A DNA stretch of 64,000 nucleotides, from assembly GCA_030490835.1 (NCBI GenBank), contig CM059971.1:52996012-53060011 (forward strand), given 5' to 3'. The translations under genes were made by a program, and so were the position numbers. The DNA comes from Annona cherimola. Taxonomy: Eukaryota; Streptophyta; Magnoliopsida; Magnoliales; Annonaceae. This document shows positions 33,217 to 45,739 of this stretch, in pieces (the first letter of the stretch is position 1; every line of letters starts with the position of its first letter). Under the pieces are notes generated by a model that had not been told where the DNA came from, did not search any database, and saw only the letters and a program-made list of their open reading frames with translations.

Positions 33217-33510
33217 GGGTAAGGAAAAGAGGTCACTAAAGGAAGCAGGGGACCAGGGGGCACAAAATTTCCGCCAATATGCCTTTTTCTTTTTGTAAAT
33301 ATAAATATTGCTAAAACAGGTACATAAGGCTTAGGTAACCTATGTACAAAGGTGTGACAATTTGTATAAAAATTTTGCTAACTATGAATGAAATATGTGA
33401 AATACATAATTATGTGAATATATGTTTGAACTTTATTTATTACTAAGTATGTTATGATATGACAGACATTGATACTGATAAATGTTTTAAAGCAGTTGAA
33501 AATGCCAGCC
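33217..33510 (+). other. Unassigned stretch after G2 gag
   Basis: No ORF or recognised motif. It joins the gag remnant to a second leader-like region. Confidence 0.4.
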
Positions 33511-34560
33511 ACAGAAGGTGATATCAAAGCAAGGTTTGGTAAACAGGTAGGAAAATTAAGGATGATGATAGGAAAAGTAGAATACCACAGAGGGTGGTAT
33601 CAGAACAAGGATTGGTAAATAGGCACGAAAAGAAAAGATTTGATATTACAAGAAGTAATATCAGAGCAAAGAATGGTAAATAGATATGGAATGAAAAATA
33701 CGATCCTGCAATGATTGATGAATAGGTATAAGAAGAATGATGGAAGGGATAGATTGAAATTATAAGATATACCTATGATATGTTGATTTTTACGGTTATA
33801 TGAACATATGATGATTTGTCATAGTTATGTTGTAAATATAGGAAATTGCTATGATATTTTGATAGGTATATGATTCATAAAGGAAAAGTAATTTTTCACT
33901 ATGAAAAGTGATTTTGGAAAGGAAAGTAGGAAAAAAATGTAAGATTTGAGAAAAATATAGATAAAAGGTGGATATTTAAGAAATATATGTTATATGTAGT
34001 TCTAACTCCACCTTTTATGATTGACAGGATTAGTGATAGAAAGAGCCGCACTCAAGGTGAGTATGTAGTCGAAGAATCCTTTCTCGATGATTTGATAATT
34101 ATATATTAAGAATTATGCATAATGAGAAGCTCATAAAAAAATGGGAGTGGAAAGAGGAAAATGAAGAATGATGATAGGAAAGATATAATACCACAGAGAG
34201 TAGTATCAAAGTATAGATTGGTATATAAGCATGAAAAGAAGAAAATAATATATAAATCTACATGTTTAAGAGATTATAATACTTCTAAGATATTGATATG
34301 AGATGACATGTATATATGTGAAAGAAACATATATATATGTGTTATGACATCTATGTATGTGAAATACATAAATATGTGCTTAAATATGAATAATATTATG
34401 AATATATTATGATACTAACATATGTTTTGTGCATATAGAAAGCAAATATGCCAACTACGAGAGCCAGAGTTAAGCTGAATAAAGGAAATTAGAGAAAGAT
34501 ACAATACCACAGGAAGGGATATCATAGTAAGGATTCATAGATAAGTATAGAAAGAATGAA
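33511..34560 (+). repeat. Second leader region with PBS hairpin repeats (G2)
   Basis: Begins CCACAGAAGGTGATATCAAAG, like an LTR end plus PBS. Repeats of about 61 bp follow. Hairpin arms: 33582-33588 with 33594-33600 (ATACCAC/GTGGTAT) and 33641-33649 with 33655-33663 (TGATATTAC/GTAATATCA). Weaker copies are near 34190-34207 and 34503-34523. About 33840-34140 is homologous to the G1 leader. A gag-like start MPTTRARVKLNKGN then stop is at about 34449. Confidence 0.75.
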
Positions 34561-35378
34561 GGAGAAGAAGAAATTAAAATCATGATATTTATATCATGTA
34601 TTATCTATCATAATATAATATAGATTGTCTTAGTATTGGTATTTTCACTAGAAAATACCTAAGTAGTGAGAATAAAATAGATGAAGTTAAAGAAATTTCT
34701 TCTTGGTAAAGATATGTATGAAATATATTTGAGGTAAAGGTATTCTTTGCTATAGAAATGAAATTGTTCATATTTATATAATGATTATTACTAACCTTTC
34801 TATTGATACGATTAAAAGTACAATAATAAAATGAGGGGTGTAAGTGGTATGGCAATACATATCCAGCTTAAAATAGACATAAATGGTATAAAGACTGTGA
34901 GAAAGGAATTTTTGAAGATATAAGTATGGAAGGAAGAAGAAAGGAAGCAAGAAAAGGAAATTGTATACGTCCTAATGCAGGTAATTGTTCCAACTTAAAT
35001 TTTGTATTTTTAATGCATATTTATGCCATGATTATGTGACGTCCAAAGGCATTATATGATTCCATTTGTTATGCTAAAATTTGATGATTCTTAGATGATG
35101 AATATACTCATTTGAAATGATGGATTGAGTACATAAGTAGGAAAGACCAAACCAGCTTATGTATGATGTTTTGAAGTTCATTTGGATGATATAAATGATT
35201 AGGAAATGATAATTATATGAATGAATGATTAAACATATTTTTAATTATCCTTGAAAGCATGATAAACCATGATTGATGATATAGGTGATGTTGAAAGAGC
35301 AATAAAACAGATTTTTATTCTCTAAAAATCATGTTGAAAAAATAAATTATGATTTATGAGTAAACAATGAATGGGAAC
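34561..35378 (+). other. Unassigned AT-rich DNA before C3
   Basis: No ORF or known motif seen. It is presumably further internal sequence of a G2-type element. Confidence 0.4.
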
Positions 35379-35383
35379 TTATG

Positions 35384-36966
35384 TGTTGGAAACAATGTTT
35401 AAAACAAAATAAAATTGACTAAAGCATTAGTTTTGATGATTAACAAAGACTAATTTGAGTATATCAAGTATACTAATGAGTTTGCCAAATGTTTTAAGGA
35501 ACTGAAATAGTCAAGTCGAACCCCAAGTCGACTTGGACTTCGACTTAAGGTGAAGTCGATCCCAAAGTCGACTCCATTATCGACTTGAAGTAGAACTTCA
35601 ATGGCAAAATCAAAACTGGAAGAGTCGCAGGCGAAGTCGCAGGCTAAGTCGACTCCACTTGCGACTTGGGAAGCCAAGTCGCACACGAAGTCGACCTCAC
35701 TATCGACTTCAGTCGAGAAAAACTGTCCGGACCTGATTTTGGGGCACAAAGCTGCCCAAGTCGCAGGCCAAGTCGACTCCAGGTGCGACTTGGGCAAAGT
35801 CGCAGACAAGGTCGACTCCACCTTCGACTTGAGAAGTTCAGACTTGAAAGATGCATTCCCAAGCTCATTCCAAGAATCTATTTGGACTTTCTCAAATCCA
35901 AGTAATATGCAAAGTCCATGTTCAAGATTAACTTGAGTATTCTTGAGATTCAAGGTAAAGATTCAAGTTCAAGTTCAAATCAAGTCTATCAAGTCCAAGG
36001 CAAATTTTCAAGCTTGCTTCCAAATGAAGATATATTCAAGATATGAAGATCAAACGACTCCAAAGCAAGCAAGGTGCATGAATATATCATGCAAGGACTC
36101 AAGCTCTCCTAAGTTCTACAAGGTTCAAGCAAATCCAAGATGGATCAAGGTCAAGCTCTTCATAAATCACAAGATCTACAAGTATGAGGAGCCACTTGAC
36201 AATTAAAAGGACTAAAGGAAGAAAGCCAAGCAAGCTAGAAGCAAAATCAAATGAGGATCAAGGCATTATTGGCGAAGACCAAGTCAAGTCGCAACCCAAG
36301 TCGACTCCAAGATCGACTTGAGTTGAAGTCTGAGGCCAAGTCGACCCAAGTCTCAGACTTGGAAATTTGAAGAACCCAAGTCGCAGGCCAGGTCGACTTC
36401 ATGTGCGACTTGGAAGCCAAGTCGCAGGCCAAGTCGACTTCATCTTAGACTTGGAGAATAACGTTCAAATTTTTGAACGTTGGAGTTCATTTATTGCGCG
36501 CCAACCACCTCTACAACGTCCATATTTTCCTCATTCTATAAAAGGACACTCAAATGAACGTGAAAGAACACACAAGACACTACAATACATTGCCATATAC
36601 TCTACAAAGTCCAAAGAGAGAAAATAAGTGCAAGAAAGGTTTCCCATTTGATTTTCTCCATTTTTGAGTGGTCCATATACTTTCAAAGGAAGAAAAGCTT
36701 CAAGAGTGCAAGCTGCTTCATCGATACTTATCCAAGCTGCTTCTACAACTTCTTCCTCGAGCTAAACCTGCCTACACATCTCTGTAAAGTGTAGTTTTTC
36801 TTATTTCAAAGTCTTGTTGTATTAACCTTGATTTAGCTTGGGTAGCTAAGATCAAGTGTATGCAAAGTAGTGTGATTGGAGTGGGACTCATCACCTACTT
36901 GTGCAGTGTGTTGTTATGCCCCCTAGAGCTGGAATCTAGAAGAGAGCATAGGCTCTAAGTTGTATA
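35384..36966 (+). mobile_element. C3 5' LTR, left part
   Basis: TGTTGGAAACAATG start. Module clusters are at 35513-35830 (six) and 36286-36452 (four, one of them 35 bp). TATA element CTATAAAAG is at 36536-36544. The LTR is interrupted within the CTAGAGCT repeat region and resumes at 41458. Confidence 0.95.
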
Positions 36967-37243
36967 TGTTGGTCCCGAGTTAGTGGCAAAAACCCAAGAG
37001 GGGAGGGGTGAATTGGGTTCTTTAAAAAATCTTTAGTAAATAAAGTCTTAACCCCTTGAGTAATTAATCCCCTTTTGAAAAGAGCTAGAGAGCAATAAAG
37101 ATAAAGCAGTAAAAAGAAATATGACACAAGATTTATAGTGGTTCGGGCAAACCTTCCCTACTCCACTCTTCCAAGCTCACACTCTGTTGTGACTTGGGTT
37201 CCACTATGTATTCTACGAATACACTTAGAGTCACCGCTCTCTT

Positions 37244-37925
37244 CTATGACAAATACATATTTCTTTCCACCAACGGTTAGAATGTCGGATGGCCCGTATA
37301 GATCCATATGTAGCAATTCAAGTGGCTTAGTGGTGGAAATTTCCTTTTTGGTAGAGAAAGGCATCTTGGGTTGTTTTGATAATTGACATGCCTTGCAAAT
37401 CTTGTCTTTGTCATATTTCAATCTTGGTAATCCTTCTACCAAACTCTTTTTCCATAGGGTCTTTATATTTCCCATGTTTGTATGTCCAAGCCTTTTATGC
37501 CAAACCCATGGATCATTATCAATGGCCATTAGACATTGACCATTCAATTCATCAAGTGAGACCAAATATACATTTCCATGTCTTTTACCACTAAACATGA
37601 TATGTTCTCCATCAAATACATTACATATAGATGATTCAAACACAACTTTGTATCCTTTATCACATAATTGGCTAATGCTCATTAAATTGTGTTTGAGTCC
37701 TTCAACAAACATTACATCTTCCATGCATGCATTTGAAATGCTATGTATATTTCCTTTACCTTTAATTTTACCTTTTTCATTATTGCCAAAGGCAACCATT
37801 CCATCATTACAAGGCTTAAGTTTGTGAAACAAACTTCTTTCACCGGTCATATGCCTAGAGCAACCGCTATCCATAAACCATTCATTGTTTGCCTTTGCCT
37901 TAAGACATGTCTGAAAAATAAGCAA
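37244..37925 (-). pseudogene. C4 pol stub: protease and integrase N-terminus
   Basis: Open from CLKAKANNEWFMDSGCSRHMTG through the HHCC region WHKRLGHTNMGN ... CKACQLSKQ to LLHMDLYGPSDILTVGGKKYVFV. It contains the first catalytic Asp of integrase and then stops at the deletion junction with LTR sequence at 37243/37244. Integrase core remainder, RT and RNase H are missing. Confidence 0.92.
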
Positions 37926-37932
37926 ATAAATC

Positions 37933-39712
37933 TTATCTTCTTGGTGCCCATTTTATGGGTCCATTTGGGTTAGTAATATAGATCAATCTTTGTTGTTCTA
38001 ACTTTGAAAGCCCAAATCTAGTGTTTCTTGGAACCCAAACTAATTTAGCACCATGGTCATATAGTTTCTTAAAATTACATTTGTAAGTTTTATGACCCAT
38101 CTTATTGCAGAAATTACAAGCCAAAGGTAATCTTGGAGTAGGTCTCCAAGCATGCAAAGGTTCAATCATTGGTCTTCTAGTCCACTTAAAATTTTTCTTT
38201 TGTGGCTTGTATATAGATGCAGTTTTAGTTTGATATTTCTCAAGTAATTTCACATTTGATTTGCTACTTTCTTCTTGCTCAAATGTATTGTATCCAAGAC
38301 CTCTTTTATGTGTTTGGGAGGTCATGTTTAGAAACATTTTGACACTTTCTCCTGGATTAGAGAACTTAGCTAATGATTCATTCAATGATTTGTTCTCCTT
38401 TTTTAGCAAATCATTTTCTTCTGCAAGTTTACCATTTATAATTATTACTGCATCACATTGTTTTTTCTTAATTGTAAACTTGCTTCCTAATTTCTTCATT
38501 TCTTCATATAAAGAATCATATGCCATTTGTAGCTCATCTAATTCAGCACATTTGAGGCATTCATGAGAGGAAGAATAACTTGAATTAGAAAGGGAGAGTT
38601 TGGAACTTACCTCTTCATTGCTTGTGCATTTTGTTGAGGTAGTTTGTTCTCCTTGCTCGATTTGTGCCATACAGCAAATTCTTGCACATTCTTCTGCCTC
38701 GTTTTCGTCGGTTGAGGAGTTACTCGTTGTAGATTCCTCATCGTTTACGTACATGCCTACCTTTGTATTTTTGGAATCTTTTGTTGTCCCCTCGATCCTT
38801 TCTTTGTTCTTTTGCCTTGCTCTCTTCGGGAGTTGGACATTGAGCTTGCATATGTCCCGAACCGGCGCATCGGTAACATTTGGTCGATTCTTTCTTCTTC
38901 TCTTTGGGAGTTCTTTCTTTGAAACCTCTGAAATTTTTGCCTTTTCTCACAAATTTTCTGAAACGTTTTGTGAGTAGGGCAATCTCGTCGTCATTTTGAG
39001 AAGAGGAGGTATTGTCAGTGTCTTGTGCGGCTTTCAAGGCGATTGCTCTTTTGCCCCTATGTTGATCTTCATTTCTTCTCTTAATTAGCTCATGTGACAT
39101 GAGTGAGCTAATTAAGTCTTCAAGCTTTAAAGTGTTTAGGTCTTTGGCTTCTTCTATTGCAGTGATCTTTGGAGTCCATGATTCCGGTAGAGCTCTTAAG
39201 ATCTTCATAACCTGCTCAGATTCAGAAATAGCCTTTCCAAGACCTTTTAAAGCATTAGTGATTTTTGAGAATCTAGCGAACATTTCAGAAATATTTTCTG
39301 TTTCTAGCATTCTAAAATTCTCTAGTTCTCCAATCAAAATATTTCTTCTCGTCCCTTGGACTTGAGAAGTTCCTTCATAGATAGAGGTTAGCGTATCCCA
39401 TATTTCTTTGGCGGTCAAGCAAGAGGATACTCTATCATATTCAGAAGCATTAAGAGCACAAAATAAAGAGTTCATAGCTTTGGCGTTGCTCTTAACAATT
39501 TTTACTTCCTCATCGGTCCATTTGGAAGCTCTTTCATCGGTAGGCAAGGTTACTCCATCTTGGATAGCAATCCAAGAGTCCATGTCGGTAGCCATGATGA
39601 GTTGCTTCATACGAAGCTTCCAATATCCAAAATTGTTCCCATCAAACAACGGTGGCCTTGTAAAGGATTGGCCTTCAGCAAATGCGGGAACGGAAGTAGA
39701 TTGGGATGCCAT
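37933..39712 (-). pseudogene. C4 gag with one frameshift
   Basis: MASQSTSVPAFAEG start at 39712. The gag core is open to about 38755, including the knuckle CYRCAGSGHMQAQC. A two-base loss near 38757, compared with C1, shifts the frame; the remainder (coiled-coil segment and CNFCNKMGHKTYKC) is open to TAA at 37933. Otherwise it is very close to C1 gag. Confidence 0.93.
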
Positions 39713-39746
39713 TTCAATAAGATCTCTTTGGTAAACTCAAAGACCT

Positions 39747-39758
39747 GCTCTGATACCA
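39747..39758 (-). promoter_or_regulatory. C4 PBS
   Basis: TGGTATCAGAGC on the minus strand, two bases from the LTR end, identical to C1. Confidence 0.92.
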
Positions 39759-39760
39759 CT

Positions 39761-41457
39761 TGTTGGTCCCGAGTTAGTGGCAAAAACCCAAGAGGGGAGG
39801 GGTGAATTGGGTTCTTTAAAAAATCTTTGGTAAATAAAGTCTTAACCCCTTGAGTAATTAATCCCCTTTTGAAAAGAGCTAGAGAGCAATAAAGATAAAG
39901 CAGTAAAAAGAAATATGACAAAAGATTTATAGTGGTTCGGGCAAACCTTCCCTACTCCACTTTTCCAAGCTCACACTCTGTTGTGACTTGGGTTCCACTA
40001 TGTATTCTACGAATACACTTAGAGTCACCGCTCTCTTCTAGATTCCAGCTCTAGGGGGCATATACAACTAGAGCCACTTGCTCTCTTCTAGATTCAAAAC
40101 TCTAGGGGGCATATACAATCATTTGCACAAGTAGGTGATGAGTCTCACTCCAATCACACCCTACTTTGCATACACTTGATCTTAGCTACCCAAGCTAAAT
40201 CAAGATTTATACAACCAAATAAAGAAATGAATAAAAACTACACTTTACAGATTTGTGTAGGCAGTTTTGAGCTCGAGGAAGAAATCAAAAACAGCTGGGA
40301 TGATGATCGTTGAAGCAACCTGCAGTTTGAAACTCTTTCTTCCTTTGAAACACTCAAATATGGAGAAAAGGGATTTGAAAGTCTTTCTTGCACTTCTTTT
40401 CTCTCTATGATCCTTAGAGTAGTGTCACTTGCTTCTTCTCACGTTCATTTGAATGTCCTTTTATAGATTGAGGAAAATATGAACGTTGTAGAAGTGGTTG
40501 GCGTGCAATAAATGAACTCCAACGTTCGAAAATTTGACCGTTATACTCCAAGTCGAAGATGAAGTCGACTTGGCCTGCGACTTGGCTTCCAAGTCGTACA
40601 TGGAGTCGACTTGGCCTGCGACTTGGGTTCTTCAGAAACTCAAGTCTGAGACTTGGGTCGACTTGGCTTTCAGACTTTAACTCAAGTTGATCCTGAAGTC
40701 GACTTGGGTTGCGACTTGGCTTGGTCTATTGCAAAAATGGCTTGATCTTCTTGAAGTGTCTTGAATCTTGCAAACCATTTGAAAGCTTTGAGTCCTTGCA
40801 CAATATATGTATGTTCCTTGCTTTGCTTTGGACTCACTTGGTCTTTATGACTTAGGTATTACTCCATTTGGAAGCTAGCTTGAAGATTTGCTTTGAGCTT
40901 GATAGACTTGATTTGAATGTAGAACATGATTCTTGACTTTGAAATTGACTCGTTTGTTTTTCATCTTGATTCCTTGGACTTGAGTGATAAATCCTCTTGA
41001 ATATCTTGAAAACTGCATCTTTGAAAGTTTGAACATCTCAAGTCGTGGATGGAGTCGACCTGGCCTGCGACTTCACCCAAGTCGCACCTGGAGTCGACTT
41101 CGTTTGCGACTTCGTTATGTTCGTTTCCACTTTTCAGCTCTGGATACTCCAAGTCGATGCTGGAGTCGACTTCGTCTGCGACTTGACTTCCCAAGTCGCA
41201 AGTGGAGTCGACTTGACCTGCGACTTCACCTGTTGCGTTTTGGGATTCATTCACAAGTCGATATTTGAGTCGACTTTGGGATCGACTTCACCCAAGTCGA
41301 AGTCCAAGTCGACTTGGAGATCGACTTGACCTCTTTGCTTTCCTTAAACATTTAGCAAACATATTAGTACCTTTTATATACTCAAAATTAGTTCTTGTTA
41401 ATCATCAAAACTCAAGATTTGGGTCAATTTTATTGTTTTTAAACATTGTTTCCAACA
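39761..41457 (-). mobile_element. C4 5' LTR (1697 bp)
   Basis: Complete LTR, TGTTGGTCCC ... TTTCCAACA. Module clusters are at 40550-40717 (four, one irregular) and 41040-41327 (six). TATA element is at 40458-40466 on the minus strand. Two CTAGAGCT-type repeats are near 40035-40110. Confidence 0.95.
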
Positions 41458-41765
41458 GTATATGCCCCCTAGAGCTAGAATCTAGAAGAGAGCGGAGACT
41501 CTAAGTGTATTTGAGGAATACATAGTGGAATCCAAGTCACAACGGAGTGTGAGCTTGGAAGAGTGGAGTAGGGAAGGATTGCCCGAACCACTATAAATCT
41601 TGTCTTCTATTTCTTTTTACTATTTTATCTTAATTGCTTTCTACTTGCTTTCAAAAGGGGATTAATCTTTTCAAGGGGTTAAGATTTTTAATTTACCAAA
41701 GATTTTTTAAATAACCCAATTCACCCCTCCCCTCTTGGGTTTTTCCATCAACTCGGGGACCAACA
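41458..41765 (+). mobile_element. C3 5' LTR, right part
   Basis: Continues the LTR from the GTATA duplication: CCCCCTAGAGCTAGAATCTAG repeat, the conserved block near ACCACTATAAATCTTG, and the end CTCGGGGACCAACA. PBS TGGTATCAGAGC is at 41768-41779. Confidence 0.94.
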
Positions 41766-41813
41766 AGTGGTATCAGAGCAGGTCTTTGAGTTTACCAAAG
41801 AGATCTTATTAAT

Positions 41814-43620
41814 ATGGCATCCCAATCTATTTCCGTTCCCCGCATTTGCTGAAGGCCAATCCTTTACAAGGCCACCGTTGTTTGATGGGAACAATTTTGG
41901 ATATTGGAAGCTTCGTATGAAGCAACTCATCATGGCTACCGACATGGATTCTTAGATTGCTATCCAAGATGGAGTAACCTTGCCTACTGATGAAAGAGCT
42001 TCCAAATGGACCGATGAGGAAGTAAAAATTGTTAAGAGCAATGCTAAAGCTATGAACTCACTATTTTGTGATCTTACTGCTTCTAAATATGATAGAGTAT
42101 CCTCTTGCTTGACCGCCAAAGAGATATGGGATACGCTAACCTCTATCTATGAAGGAACTTCTCAAGTCCAAGGGACGAGAAGAAATATTTTGATTGGAGA
42201 ACTAGAAAATTTTAGAATGCTAGAAACAGAAAATATTTCTGAAATATTTGCTAGATTCTCAAAAATTACTAATGCTTTAAAAGGTCTTGGAAAGGCTATA
42301 TCTGAATCTGAGCAGGTTATGAAGATTTTGAGAGCTCTACCCCGAATCATGGACTCCAAAGATCACTGCGATAGAAGAAGCCAAGGACCTTAACACACTA
42401 AAGCTTGAAGACTTAATTAGCTCACTCATGTCACATGAGCTAATCAAGAGAAGAAATGAAGATCAACACAGGGGCAAAAGAGCAATTGCCTTGAAAGCCG
42501 CACAAGACACGGACGACACCTCTTCTTCTCAAAATGACGACGAGATTGCCCTACTCACAAAACGTTTCAGAAAATTTGTGAGGACAGGCAAAAATTTCAG
42601 AAGTTTCAAGGAAAGAACTTCTAGAGAGAAGAAGAAAGATCCAACCAAATGCTACCGATGCGGCGGTTCGGGACATATACAAGCTCAATGTCCAACTCCC
42701 GAAGAAAGCAAGGCAAAAGAACAAAGAAAAGATCGAGAGGACAACAAAAGATTCCAAAGATACAAAGGAAGAGGCATGTACATGAATGATGAGGAATCTT
42801 CAACGAGTAGCTCCTCAACCGACAAAATAGAGGCGGAAGAATGTGCAAGAATTTGCTGCATGGCACAAATCGAGCAAGAAGAACAAACTACCTCAATAAA
42901 ATGCACAAGTAATGAAGAGGTAAGTTCCAAACTCTCCCATTCTAAATCAAGTTATTCTTCTTTTCAAGAATGCCTCAAATGTACTGAATTAGAAGAACTA
43001 CAAACTGCATATGATTCATTATATGGAGAAATGAAGAAATTAGGAAGCAAGTTTACAATTAAGAAAAGACAATGTGATGCAGTAATAATTGTAAATGGTA
43101 AACTTGCAGAGAAATTAGACAAAATGAAAGAAGAAAATAATTTTCTGAAAAAGGAGAACGAATCATTAAATGAATCATTAGCTAAGTTCTCTAATCCAGG
43201 AGAAAGTGTTAAAATGTTTCTGAATATGACCTCCCAAACACATAAAAGAGGTCTTGGATATCATACATTTGAGCAAGGAGAAAGTAGCAAATCAAATGTG
43301 CAAATACTTGAGAAATATCAAACTAAAACTGCATCTATATACAAGCCACAAAAGAAAAACTTTAAGTGGACTAGAAGACCAACGATTGAACCATTGCATA
43401 CTTGGAGGCCTACTCCAAGATTACCTATGACTTGTAATTTCTGCAATAAAATGGGTAATAAAACTTACAAATGTAATTTAAGAAATTATATGACCATGGT
43501 GCAAAATTAGTTTGGGTTCCAAGGAACACAAGATTTGGGCTTTCCAAGTTATAACAACAAAGATTGATTTATATTACTAACCCAAATGGACCCATAAAAT
43601 GGGTACCAAGGAGATAAGAT
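41814..43620 (+). pseudogene. C3 gag, broken
   Basis: ATG 41814 (MASQSISVP). A one-base insertion near 41842 shifts the frame. A TAG at 41953-41955 replaces a Trp codon, and another insertion near 42341 shifts the frame again. A frameshift near 43480 removes the normal C-terminus. The first knuckle is intact (CYRCGGSGHIQAQC, about 42650). The second reads CNFCNKMGNKTYKC, with Asn in place of the zinc-binding His. Confidence 0.93.
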
Positions 43621-43639
43621 TTACTTGCTTATTTTTCAG

Positions 43640-45739
43640 ATATGTTTTATGGCTAAGGCAAATAATGAATGGTTCATGGATAGCGGTTGCTCAAGGCATA
43701 TGACCAGTCAAAGAAGTTTATTTCATAAACTTAAGCCTTGTAACGATGGAATGGTTGCCTTTGGCAATAATGAAAAATGTAAAATTAAAGGTAAAGGAAA
43801 TATACATAGTATTTCAAATGCATGCATGGAAGATGTTTTGTTTGTTGAAGGATTCAAACACAATTTAATGAGCATTAGCCAATTACGTGATAAAGGATAC
43901 AAAGTTGTGTTTGAATCATCTATATGTAATGTATTTGATGGAGAACATATCATGTTTAGTGGTAAAAGACATGGAAATGTATATTTAGTTTCACTTGATG
44001 AATTAAATGGTCAATGTCTAATGGCCATTGATAATGATCCATGAGTTTGGCATAAAAGGCTTGGACATATAAACATGGGAAATATAAAGACCCTATGGAA
44101 AAAGAGTTTGGTAGAAGGATTGCCAAGATTGAAATATGACAAGGACAAGATTTGTAAGGCATGTCAATTATCAAAACAACCCAAGATGCCTTTCTCTACC
44201 AAAAAGGAAATTTTCACCACTAGGCCGCTTGAATTGCTACACATGGATCTATATGGACCATCCGACATTTTAACCATTGGTGGAAAGAAATATGTATTTG
44301 TGATTGTTGATGATTTTTCAAGATTTACATGGATAATTCTCTTAGCTAGCAAAGATGAAGCCTTCTCTATGTTTGCAACTTTTGTGAATTTGGTGCAAAA
44401 TGAAAAACAAAGTACAATTGTAACCATAAGAAGCGATCATGGTGGGGAATTCAAAAATAAACGATTCATATAATATTGTAATGAAAAAGGAATTCACCAC
44501 CATTTTCTGCACCAAGAACTCCACAACAAAATGGAGTAGTTGAAAGGAAAAATAGAACTATACGAGAGATGGCTAGAACAATGCTAAATGAGAGCAATTT
44601 ATCCAAGAAATTTTGGGGTGAAGCTATAAGTACAGCCTGTCATGTTTTGAACCGAGTTACCATTCGAGCAATCTTGAAAAAGACCCCATATGAACTATGG
44701 AAAGGAAGGAAACCAAATATTTCTTATTTTCATGCTTTTGGATGCACATGCTATGTTTTGAACAATGGAAAAACCAACTTGGGAAAACTAGATGCTAAAA
44801 GTGATAAGGCTATATTCCTTGGTTACTCATCAAATAGCAAAGTATATAAAGTATTCAATAAACGAAACCAAGTTGTAGAAGAATCCATACATGTTGTATT
44901 TGATGAAATTAACCAAGCTCCGAGAAAAGAGGATGAACTAAGTGATGCAGATGAGACAAAAAGAAAAGAACAACCAAAGGAACTCGAGCTCAAGCCAGAA
45001 AATCTCATAGAGGAAGAGGTAAGTGAAGGTAATGATTCTTACAAACCTCCAACTGATTTAAAGTTCAAAAATGCCCATCCAATTAAACAAGTTATTGGTA
45101 ATATATATGAAGGAGTGAAAACTAGAAGATCAAAACAAAACATTTATGGTCAATATGCTTTTGTATCAAAAATTGAACCAAATACCATTGAACAAGCTCT
45201 CAATGATGAAAACTGGGTCATCGCAATGCAAGAAGAGCTAAACCAATTTGAAAGGAACAACGTATGGCATTTAGTTCCTAGACCAAATAATCATACAATC
45301 ATTGGTACCAAATGGGTATTTAGGAACAAATTAGACGAAAGAGGTCTTGTAATAAGAAACAAGGCCAGATTAGTAGCCAAAGGGTATTCCCAAGAAGAAG
45401 GAATTGATTTTGAAGAATCATATGCACCCGTGGCGAGATTAGAAGCCATACGTATTTTACTAGCATTTGCTTCTCATATGAATTTCAAATTGTTCCAAAT
45501 GGATGTAAAAAGCGCATTTTTGAATGGTTACTTGAATGAAGAAGTATATGTTGAACAACCCCCTGGTTTTGAAGAAAAGAATCAACCAAAGTATGTTTAT
45601 AAATTGACCAAAGCGTTATATGGATTAAAACAAGCTCCAAGAGCTTGGTATGAAAGGTTGAACAAATTTTTGATTGATCATGAGTTTCAAAGAGGAAAAG
45701 TAGACACTACTTTGTTCATTAAGTATAAAAATAAAAATA
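43640..45739 (+). pseudogene. C3 pol, broken and truncated in RT
   Basis: Protease WFMDSGCSRHMT near 43665-43700. TGA at 44042-44044 replaces a Trp codon in the HHCC region. The integrase core is open from 44075 ([15 protein letters not shown]) to TAA at 44471. A one-base loss near 44500 shifts the frame. It resumes at 44569 through the integrase C-terminus and RT ([27 protein letters not shown]). The sequence ends at about KYKNKNI-equivalent codons, before YVDD, at the fusion with G2 LTR. Unlike C1 and C2, it has CAA and not TAA at the codon after VQNEK. Confidence 0.94.

Larger units (their letters stand above)
36967..41457 (-). mobile_element. Copia element C4, deletion derivative inside C3 LTR
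   Basis: Minus-strand copia with TSD GTATA at 36962-36966 and 41458-41462. It has a full 5' LTR (39761-41457), PBS, gag (38738-39712 joined by frameshift to 37933-38754) and the first part of pol (37244-37925). The last 277 bp of the 3' LTR follow (36967-37243). Everything from the integrase core to most of the 3' LTR is deleted. Confidence 0.94.
35384..45739 (+). mobile_element. Copia element C3, 3'-truncated, with C4 nested in its 5' LTR
   Basis: Plus-strand SIRE-type element. The 5' LTR is 35384-41765 (split by C4), PBS 41768-41779, gag and pol to 45739. It ends inside RT, fused to G2 LTR sequence. The base pairs before it are TTATG (35379-35383); no right-hand partner exists because the 3' end is lost. 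Confidence 0.95.
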
